A stretch of 64,000 nucleotides of DNA from Paenibacillus oryzae (GTDB taxonomy: Bacteria; Bacillota; Bacilli; Paenibacillales; Paenibacillaceae), in NCBI RefSeq assembly GCF_001675045.1, contig NZ_LYPA01000067.1, positions 1 to 64,000 on the forward strand, in the 5' to 3' direction. A model generated the notes under the pieces. The model was not told where the DNA came from. It did no database searches and worked only from the letters and a program-made list of their open reading frames with translations. The position numbers and the translations under genes are program-made. Positions 16,909-22,669 of this stretch are shown here, piece after piece (the stretch's first letter is position 1; each line of letters begins with the position of its first letter).

Positions 16909-17355
16909 GTGGAGAACGTACGAGATCTATTTCAAATCATGACACGTCGGTTTGGCTTCCTAAACAAAAACTGCTGTACCTTAGGTGGTTTTAATATTAC
17001 ATTAAATCAAAGCCATATTCTTTATGAAATAGACCGTCAACATCAGCCCTCAATCCAACAAATTGCAGATACGCTAGGGACAGACATTACGACCTTTAGC
17101 AGACAAATTCAAACCATGATTAAAATGAACCTGGTCAAAAAAAAACCAGATACCGCGGATCGAAGGATTTTTATTTTGTCCTTAACAACAGAAGGGAAAT
17201 TTGTAGCAACAATGATTGATGAGCAGATGAAAATGTACTTCGATGAAATATTTTCCCACATGAGTGAATCCGACAAGGAAACGGTTCTTCAATCCATTCA
17301 ATTATTAAATAAGACCATGGCTACATCGGGCTCATGCTGTGTACCGCCTCAATAA
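16909..17355 (+). CDS. MarR-family regulator with paired cysteines
   Basis: The GTG at 16909 follows AGGAGG by 8 bases. An upstream in-frame TTG at 16861 lies inside the operator and is unlikely. The protein is 148 residues. The winged HTH reads PSIQQIADTLGTDITTFSRQ then RQIQTMIKMNLVKKKPDTADRR. Unusual features are a CysCys pair near the N-terminus (FLNKNCCTLGGF) and another at the end (SGSCCVPPQ), suitable for binding arsenite or another thiophilic ion. Its place between arsC and an ArsO-like gene supports metalloid sensing; this is inference. Confidence 0.75.
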   Translation: MENVRDLFQIMTRRFGFLNKNCCTLGGFNITLNQSHILYEIDRQHQPSIQQIADTLGTDITTFSRQIQTMIKMNLVKKKPDTADRRIFILSLTTEGKFVATMIDEQMKMYFDEIFSHMSESDKETVLQSIQLLNKTMATSGSCCVPPQ

Positions 17356-17370
17356 TCAAAACAACTTAAA

Positions 17371-17389
17371 TACTTGCAAATTACAAGTA
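17371..17389. promoter_or_regulatory. Operator variant TACTTG-N7-CAAGTA, site 2
   Basis: The dyad TACTTG (17371-17376) / CAAGTA (17384-17389) shares the ACTTGCAAA core of sites 1 and 3. It lies just after the MarR gene stop, in the promoter region of the flavoprotein gene. Confidence 0.6.
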
Positions 17390-17447
17390 TTGAGTTCTTA
17401 ATGAACAGTACCGTGTTGTAAGTATGATGGCTAGTGCTGAATATTAC

Positions 17448-17460
17448 TTGCAAAATGCAA
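17448..17460. promoter_or_regulatory. Operator TTGCAAAATGCAA, site 3
   Basis: Identical to site 1 including the flanks (ATTAC or AATAC before, ATAA after). It lies 20 bases before the flavoprotein start. Confidence 0.65.
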
Positions 17461-17480
17461 ATAAAAGGAGCCTGAAGGTA

Positions 17481-18545
17481 ATGAATCAATTGTGGGATGT
17501 TATTGTAATAGGCGGGGGCCAAGCTGGTCTTGCCTCGGGATATTATTTGAAAAAGTTGAACCTCCAATTTCTTATATTGGAAGCAAGCTCGCATGCTTAT
17601 GGATCATGGCCGCATTATTATGACAGCTTGAAGCTTTTTTCCCCAACCAGCTTATCCTCACTACCAGGGATGAAGATGCAGGGGCGTTGGTCTAAATACC
17701 CCTACCGAAATGAAGTTATTCAATATTTGGAGAATTATGCAAGGAAATTTGAATTGCCAATTCGAACACAACAAAAGGTAACATCCATTGAGAAGGATCA
17801 AGACTTCGACATTCATACAGAATCAGGTGAGGTTTACAAAGCAAAGGCGATAATCAATGCAACAGGCTCTTTTAATTGTCCATTCATGCCTAGTATTAAT
17901 GGAACTGATGTGTTTCAAGGGGAAATCCTTCATTCCTCCGAATATCGCACCCCAGAGCGTTTTAAAGATAAGCGGATACTTGTTGTTGGCAGCGGAAATT
18001 CCGCCGTTCAGATTGCCGTTGAGCTGTCTGCAATAAGCCATACGTCCCTTGCTGTTTTGAAACCCATTAAAATCGTTAATCAGAAGCGTTTTGGAATTGA
18101 TTTGCACTATTGGTTAAGGTCAACAGGGTTAGATGCATTCCAATTTTGGCGTTTGGGAAAGAAGACACCTACCACTTCTTCTGTAATTGATTTAGGCGAT
18201 TATGAAGTCAGATTGAAGGGGGGCAATCCGGGTCAAAGGCAAATGTTCACTTCATTTACTAGAGATGGGGTTCTATGGCCAGACTCAACTGAAGAAAAAG
18301 TTGATACTGTCATTTTTGCTACGGGTTATCGCCCAGAACTTACTCATCTTAAAAAAACCGGTGCAATTGGGTTAGACGGGAAGCCACTTCAAAGAGCGGG
18401 GATATGTGAGAATGTTTCCGGGCTATATTTTATTGGCCTAGAAGGACAGCGTTCCTTTTCTTCAGCCACGTTGAGGGGGGTGGGGCCGGATTCGAAATAT
18501 GTTGTTCGACATATAAGAAGATATCTGCAGGTGATGAGAAAGTAA
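17481..18545 (+). CDS. arsO: Flavin-dependent monooxygenase, ArsO-like
   Basis: The ATG at 17481 follows AAAAGGAG at 17463-17470; the longer upstream frame starts before operator site 3 and is rejected. The protein is 354 residues. The FAD fingerprint is VIVIGGGQAGLASGYYL near residue 6, the NADPH fingerprint VVGSGNSAVQIAVELS near residue 173, and the FAD-dependent monooxygenase/reductase ATGYRPE motif comes near residue 278. Relatives in ars operons (ArsO) are linked to methylated or organic arsenicals; others are general flavin oxidoreductases such as CzcO-like proteins. Three shared operators tie it to the MarR gene. Confidence 0.75.
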   Translation: MNQLWDVIVIGGGQAGLASGYYLKKLNLQFLILEASSHAYGSWPHYYDSLKLFSPTSLSSLPGMKMQGRWSKYPYRNEVIQYLENYARKFELPIRTQQKVTSIEKDQDFDIHTESGEVYKAKAIINATGSFNCPFMPSINGTDVFQGEILHSSEYRTPERFKDKRILVVGSGNSAVQIAVELSAISHTSLAVLKPIKIVNQKRFGIDLHYWLRSTGLDAFQFWRLGKKTPTTSSVIDLGDYEVRLKGGNPGQRQMFTSFTRDGVLWPDSTEEKVDTVIFATGYRPELTHLKKTGAIGLDGKPLQRAGICENVSGLYFIGLEGQRSFSSATLRGVGPDSKYVVRHIRRYLQVMRK

Positions 18546-18598
18546 CTTCAGTTACTTGCACTTTCGTTAAATGACTTAAATTTAAAGGAGCGACCAGG

Positions 18599-18667
18599 AT
18601 GGAAAACTCAGTGAGTAAAGATCAAATTCTCCAGTTCGCTAAACTCCTTTCACAGACGCTTTACTAA
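18599..18667 (+). pseudogene. 22-codon truncated start of an unknown gene
   Basis: AAAGGAG (18584-18590) precedes an ATG that opens MENSVSKDQILQFAKLLSQT and stops two codons later. The good ribosome site with such a short product suggests the 5' end of a gene lost in the following rearranged region. A real 22-residue peptide is possible. Confidence 0.35.
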
Positions 18668-18797
18668 ATTGAGCCATAATTTTTACTCTGATATACTTAA
18701 AAGTATCAAAAAGCAAGATTAATAAAGCCAATGATGACGATATGGAGGTCGAGAAATTAAATGTGTCATTTAAACAGTATGCGGAGGGATATGCTGC

Positions 18798-19559
18798 ATG
18801 TCGCCTAATGAACGTGATCCATTCTATGAAATAACTTCGCATGAAGTTGAGCATTTTATTGAGTCGCAAGTTGTCGTTGGTGATTTAACCTTACCCTACC
18901 ACTATCCCCGCACCAATGAGCTAGAGGCGTGGCAGGTTGGTTTCCACTCTAATGGGCTGACGGGTGAAAGTCTCGTGTCAACAACAAAAGGGGCATGGCA
19001 GCCGGGTTGGTATGTGATTGCCAGAAACTATTTTGACGATCCATTTTTTATCGATGTCAACGAGAAAGCGGCCAACTTTCCAGTCTATTACGCTCCGCAT
19101 GGCGCTGGAAGCTGGGAGGCGTCGGTAGTTGCTCCGAGCATTCAGCGTTTTAGCCAGATATTATCAGCGCTGTGCGGGTTGGAAGAAGCTGCCCCGGAGG
19201 CGCTGCTGTTCATTGAGACTGAAACCGACATGTCGGTTTCGTTTTGGCGCGAGGTTCATGAGGAGCGTCGCAGTCGTGAGTGCGAGGAAGAAGCGGTGGA
19301 GACAGAAGCGGACTACGATCCAAATGATCTTCAGCACGGCACGTTGGTCATCACGGATATTGGTTCACAAAAACTAAAGGTCGTGCAGATTCTCAGGCAA
19401 GTGCTCGATGTGTCATTGGCGGAAGCTCTGGCTCTGGCAGCTCAGCGAGAGATTGTTGTTGGCAGTGGCTTCTTAATTCGATTGCGGCACTTTCAGGAAA
19501 ATTTGATTGAATTAGGGGCCTCGGTGGAGTTTCGGCCAAATGCTGAGTCTGCAACTTAG
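18798..19559 (+). CDS. SMI1/KNR4 (SUKH)-like protein with ribosomal L7/L12-like C-terminus
   Basis: The ATG at 18798 lies 9 bases after GGAGGG; 253 residues. Residues about 35-150 have the SUKH pattern (WQPGWYVIARNYFDDPFFID, then GAGSWEASVVAPSIQRFSQI), a fold often used for immunity to polymorphic toxins. After an acidic linker, residues about 175-245 (TLVITDIGSQKLKVVQILRQ, then DVSLAEALALA) look like the L7/L12 C-terminal fold. No toxin is seen nearby. The surroundings are gene debris, and a partial second copy of the HGTLVIT segment lies at 19974-20012. Confidence 0.65.
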   Translation: MSPNERDPFYEITSHEVEHFIESQVVVGDLTLPYHYPRTNELEAWQVGFHSNGLTGESLVSTTKGAWQPGWYVIARNYFDDPFFIDVNEKAANFPVYYAPHGAGSWEASVVAPSIQRFSQILSALCGLEEAAPEALLFIETETDMSVSFWREVHEERRSRECEEEAVETEADYDPNDLQHGTLVITDIGSQKLKVVQILRQVLDVSLAEALALAAQREIVVGSGFLIRLRHFQENLIELGASVEFRPNAESAT

Positions 19560-19682
19560 GCGGATTCATAAAATATGAAGTGAAAAAGAGATGGAACGTC
19601 CACATTTCAACTATCAAATCCGTTTACTTACATACTGCACTCGTGAATTTGTCTTCACAGTCACGCACAGTAATAGTATTAA

Positions 19683-19940
19683 AAAGTTGACCACGACCAG
19701 AATCAACATGCGTTGATTAGCGAGCTATCCCATTATGCCGGGGATCGCTTGTTTATTGTGGTGGGGCCGGAAGAGGAGGACCGTCTGCAATTTCAACGGT
19801 TATGTGAGAGTGAGCTGTGGCGCAGCATAGAGGCTGTACAAGCTGGACGCGTCCATCTGCTGACGACAGATTGGTTATATGGCGATCCGATTTCGTTGGA
19901 GGGCCAGCTCGCCGAGCTGCCAGCAGTGATGCAGCAATAG
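19683..19940 (+). pseudogene. 3' fragment of a siderophore-type substrate-binding protein
   Basis: The frame, open after a TAA at 19680-19682, encodes about 85 residues including SHYAGDRLFIVVGPEEED, SELWRSIEAVQAGRVHLL and PISLEGQLAELPAVM. This is the end of the helical-backbone (BtuF/FhuD-type) binding-protein fold, which is also fused to some Paenibacillus AraC regulators. The start, lipobox and N-terminal lobe are absent. It is relatively GC-rich, like the neighbouring debris. Confidence 0.6.
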
Positions 19941-19973
19941 TCTGTAAGCAGGGGCAGGCAATGTTGCTGGCGA

Positions 19974-20012
19974 CAGCACGGTACGCTGGTCATCACGGAG
20001 GTCGGTTCAAAA
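19974..20012 (+). repeat. Partial second copy of the SUKH-L7/L12 gene segment
   Basis: About 38 bases read QHGTLVITEVGSK and match 19332-19372 (QHGTLVITDIGSQ) at most positions. The coding sense is lost straight after. It points to a former duplicate of the gene at 18798, now mostly deleted. Confidence 0.55.
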
Positions 20013-20058
20013 GGATTTTTCAGTGGTCACTTACAAAGTAGAGGGGGTGTTTTCTTGT

Positions 20059-20439
20059 CTAATCCTCAAGGTTTGCAATTCCAGCATTCAAACTGTATAT
20101 AATATAGAAATGATTCCATTGCTGCATAGTGACGATTTCTTCCCTACCATCTTTCTTAAAAAAATAACCCGATCCCTCCTGTTGACTATATACCCACCCT
20201 TCTTGTTCCATACGTGACTTCAACAATTCCTGTGGATCGCCCTCTTCTTTAGTGAGATAGCGCTCTCGACTAGGCGTATCACTATCTATCCTCATAACAG
20301 ATTTACCGGTTGATTCTAAAAGATACATATGTTTTACATTATTATATCCAATGTTATTGACGTATAACGCTCCTAACACGGCTAAAAGCACACTAGCCCC
20401 AATAATGCTAAATAAAATAACCTTCCATTTCTTCTTCAT
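20059..20439 (-). CDS. Small membrane-anchored extracytoplasmic protein, unknown function
   Basis: MKKKWKV at 20439 is preceded by GGGAGAGG; the longer frame to 20538 lacks a site. The protein is 126 residues. Residues about 7-27 are a single membrane segment after a lysine-rich start, so the rest is outside the cell. The body (ERYLTKEEGDPQELLKSRM, then EGWVYSQQEGSGYFFKKDG) is soluble alpha/beta and belongs to no family I can name. Similar short anchored proteins are common in Paenibacillus. Confidence 0.55.
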   Translation of the reverse strand: MKKKWKVILFSIIGASVLLAVLGALYVNNIGYNNVKHMYLLESTGKSVMRIDSDTPSRERYLTKEEGDPQELLKSRMEQEGWVYSQQEGSGYFFKKDGREEIVTMQQWNHFYIIYSLNAGIANLED

Positions 20440-20545
20440 CCGTGCCTCTCCCTTAAAAAAAGATTTCTTTATATTTATAAACGGAAGCGGGCATCGTTTT
20501 GTTGCCTCGAATATTCGATTCATTTTATCAAAGTGCATAACAATT

Positions 20546-20638
20546 CATCATGATGTTGTTAACAGCGGTATACCCAGTGTTAAAGAGCTTGCGCAAGAAA
20601 TGGGGGCCGGATTGTCGCCGAATCAATTTAGGAAATAG
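20546..20638 (+). pseudogene. AraC-type HTH remnant
   Basis: About 30 residues, DVVNSGIPSVKELAQEMG then LSPNQFRK and a stop, resemble the HTH of AraC proteins of the type LPTVKDLAEQLHLSPNYLSDLLRK, with the helix broken after LSPN. It has no start. With the binding-protein fragment at 19683 it may come from one lost regulator gene. Confidence 0.4.
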
Positions 20639-20661
20639 TAGAGCTGACTGAAAGAAATAAA

Positions 20662-20692
20662 CCCGTCGGGCAGAAGCCTGACGGGTTGTTTC
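20662..20692 (+). terminator. Intrinsic terminator, near copy of the one at 7222
   Basis: CCCGTCGGGC (20662-20671) pairs with GCCTGACGGG (20676-20685), followed by TTGTTTCGTTTGG. Loop CAGAAG and tail TCGTTTGG are shared with 7222-7258. Confidence 0.7.
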
Positions 20693-20741
20693 GTTTGGTT
20701 GGGGTGGCCCTGGACTTTAGGGAAGCCATCAGGAACGTTTC

Positions 20742-21599
20742 TTAGTTTCTCAGTCTAGATAAGAAGGAAATAAGTGCGTTATTGTACTCTGCCGCATGTT
20801 TTCCAAGCCAAATCAAGTGGCCCCATGAGTCAAGAATGACCGCTTCCGATTGAGGGACTTTTGCTTTAGCGTTTTCTGGATGACTTATGGATACCAATTT
20901 ATCGTTTTTGCTGTGCATGATCAAGGTGGGGGCTTGAATCGCTGCCAGCTCCTCGGAATAATCTTGTTGAGTTTGTTCTAAATCAATCATGAAACCGGAG
21001 TATGAACGTTGACGGTTATTCATTCTACGAAACTCCTCAATGAAATGGCCATTCATTTGCTCTTTTATTTGTGAAAATGGCAGCTTAGAGAATGAAGGAG
21101 CCATCAATCTGCAAGTTAGTTTAGGGAACAGATTGCTCATCGTTGCAAGCAGCCTCCATGTTCTTTTTTCAGCACCGGGTTTAAAAATACGGCTACCCAT
21201 CCTATATTCCTTATCTTCCTTTGTGAGCCATGGTTTTGTAACCGCGCACTGTAGCGTGAAACTGGCAACCCGCTCTGGAAACATGGAGCAAAATACGATT
21301 CCTGTAGGCCCTCCCGCTGAAACAGATATAACATGCACGTTTTCAATAGCCAGATGATCAAGTAACGATTTATATATCCAGCATGCTTTTCTTATATCCG
21401 CAATGATGGAAGTCTGACTGTATCCTGCGCGAGAAGGCGTGATGAGAGAATAACCTGAGGTTAGCAATGGCATATACCCGAATTCCTCATGACAGTTGGA
21501 ATGTCCGCCGTGGAATAGCAGTATAGGCATTCCATTGCCTATAACCGAATACTCCAGCGTAACACCATCACATTGGTAAACGAAAATTTCACGGTTCAT
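20742..21599 (-). CDS. Alpha/beta hydrolase
   Basis: 285 residues. The oxyanion segment is LLFHGGHSNCHEEF near residue 28 and the general base is in ILDSWGHLIWLGKH near residue 263. The nucleophile elbow reads VISVSAGGPTG, that is S-x-S-x-G where most members have G-x-S-x-G, so the Ser is present but the first Gly is replaced. PTLIMHSKNDKLV supplies the acidic residue. The reaction is not predictable. It stands alone on the minus strand with a weak ribosome site. Confidence 0.75.
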   Translation of the reverse strand: MNREIFVYQCDGVTLEYSVIGNGMPILLFHGGHSNCHEEFGYMPLLTSGYSLITPSRAGYSQTSIIADIRKACWIYKSLLDHLAIENVHVISVSAGGPTGIVFCSMFPERVASFTLQCAVTKPWLTKEDKEYRMGSRIFKPGAEKRTWRLLATMSNLFPKLTCRLMAPSFSKLPFSQIKEQMNGHFIEEFRRMNNRQRSYSGFMIDLEQTQQDYSEELAAIQAPTLIMHSKNDKLVSISHPENAKAKVPQSEAVILDSWGHLIWLGKHAAEYNNALISFLSRLRN

Positions 21600-21677
21600 T
21601 GGATCACATCTTTCTAATCATTTGGGTTGGTTGCCGGTAACAAAGCGTAAAAGGCGACACGATTGTCAATAACAAGT

Positions 21678-22049
21678 TTACGATTGTGTTGCGGAGACGA
21701 CATGTATATCAATATCTTTTATATGCTTGAGCAGGCTGCTGAAAAAAGAACCTTGCCAAATGATCTGCCATCGTGTTTGATCGGGACAGTCTAAAATAAT
21801 TTGGGTAATATCATGTTGTTTTGCTGTGTCGGCAATGATTTCTGTTATGCTGCTGCTCCTTGGAAATTGTGTCAACAAGATGGCTTTGTATTGCTCGGCC
21901 AACGTTATCCAATTGGGAGAGCCATCATCTACGCTTAAAATAAGCAATGGGCACTGTAAGAGAGTGGCCAAGTGCCCGCCTCGACGAATGAGTCGATCTG
22001 CGTTTGCAGGCTGGTTAATACAAACCATAATTTTTTCGCTGTTATTCAT
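21678..22049 (-). CDS. Universal-stress/KdpD-N-like protein under c-di-AMP riboswitch control
   Basis: MNNSEKIMVC at 22049 has AAAGGAG 8 bases upstream; the longer frame would start inside the leader. The protein is 123 residues. It has the Usp fold as found in the N-terminal part of KdpD: EKIMVCINQPANADRLIRRG, LLQCPLLILSV and ITQIILDCPDQTRWQ. No kinase part follows. KdpD/Usp-type domains sense K+ limitation and can bind c-di-AMP. The c-di-AMP riboswitch and terminator upstream, and the divergent Mrp operon, point to ion and turgor balance. Confidence 0.7.
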   Translation of the reverse strand: MNNSEKIMVCINQPANADRLIRRGGHLATLLQCPLLILSVDDGSPNWITLAEQYKAILLTQFPRSSSITEIIADTAKQHDITQIILDCPDQTRWQIIWQGSFFSSLLKHIKDIDIHVVSATQS

Positions 22050-22090
22050 TAGTTGCACTCCTTTTGAAACTCGGTTAAACAAGGCAACGA

Positions 22091-22130
22091 CAAAAAAGCC
22101 CGGCGCAGAGATATTCTGCCGCCAGGCTTT
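22091..22130 (-). terminator. Riboswitch-controlled intrinsic terminator
   Basis: On the minus strand AAGCCTGGCGGCAGA pairs with TCTGCGCCGGGCTT and is followed by TTTTTT (22092-22097 on plus). It lies between the riboswitch and the start at 22049, as expected for the expression platform of an OFF switch. Confidence 0.8.
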
Positions 22131-22183
22131 GGAATGTAAAATTTCATGACAAACCAAAGAAGCATGGATATTCTCTCCCATAA

Positions 22184-22309
22184 CGCTTACGAGGTTAGCT
22201 GTCGGATTCGGGTTTGAGAGTCCCCGTCCTTTCTGTAACCTAGAAAGAATTCACCCCTGAAGCCATATGGCTTCGTTGGTTCCCCCGTTCCTCAAAAGAG
22301 GATTCAGCG
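22184..22309 (-). promoter_or_regulatory. c-di-AMP (ydaO/yuaA-type) riboswitch
   Basis: On the minus strand the order is CGCTGAATCC, a GGGGGAACCAACG hairpin, CAGGGGTGAATTC, a stem with CTTTC...GAAAG, GGACGGGGACTCTCAAACCC, then GAATCCGACAGCTAACCTCG and TAAGCG closing on the first element. The GGTGAATT and CCGACAGCTAACCTCGTAAGCG blocks are the strongest signatures of the ydaO class. High c-di-AMP favours termination, here at 22091-22130. Confidence 0.9.
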
Positions 22310-22333
22310 ATAAATTTGAAATTGATGTAACCT

Positions 22334-22362
22334 ATCATAGTTCAGTTATCCGGGATTGTAAA
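22334..22362 (-). promoter_or_regulatory. Promoter of the riboswitch transcript
   Basis: On the minus strand TTTACA (22357-22362) and TATGAT (22334-22339) are 17 bases apart, 25 bases before the riboswitch aptamer. Confidence 0.65.
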
Positions 22363-22457
22363 TAGGTGGGCCCGAAAAATGTAAAGTGGAACGAGGTCTG
22401 CTATGTCTTCTATAAAGGGCGACGCCACAAATTCATTTATCATTGTGAATTATACTC

Positions 22458-22486
22458 TTGAGTTTTGAAACAATGCGCTGTATAAT
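22458..22486 (+). promoter_or_regulatory. Sigma-A promoter of the mrp operon
   Basis: TTGAGT (22458-22463), 17-base spacer, TATAAT (22481-22486). It faces away from the riboswitch promoter and lies 184 bases before the mrpA start, leaving a long leader. Confidence 0.7.
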
Positions 22487-22529
22487 AACTAACAGATTTG
22501 AGGACCAATTTCATAGTTGTAAATCGGAG

Positions 22530-22563
22530 GAGCCTGCCAACACGGGCTCTTTTTGTGTTTTTT
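22530..22563 (+). terminator. Putative attenuator in the mrp leader
   Basis: GAGCC (22530-22534) pairs with GGCTC (22545-22549), then TTTTTGTGTTTTTTT. It lies inside the leader, after the promoter and well before mrpA. A second GC hairpin with a T run follows at about 22583-22605. Such tandem terminators in a 5' leader suggest conditional read-through. Confidence 0.55.
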
Positions 22564-22669
22564 TGGGATTAAAATACATGGGGCCGTGTTTGAACGGGCA
22601 TTTTTGATAAATGAATTGGTTAAATCAGCCAAGGGAATACTTGGGGAAAATGAAATAAGGGGGACCGGA

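Noticed and set aside
17424..17480. Upstream start of the ArsO-like gene
   Set aside because: It would place operator site 3 inside the coding region; AAAAGGAG supports 17481.
18741..18833. Frame MEVEKLNVSFKQYAEGYAAC... before the SUKH gene
   Set aside because: No ribosome site and it overlaps the SUKH gene start in another frame; it may be chance.
22487..22669. Assignment of the mrp leader to a named Na+ or Li+ riboswitch
   Set aside because: I cannot match the conserved blocks of any such class by eye; it is listed only as a putative attenuator.
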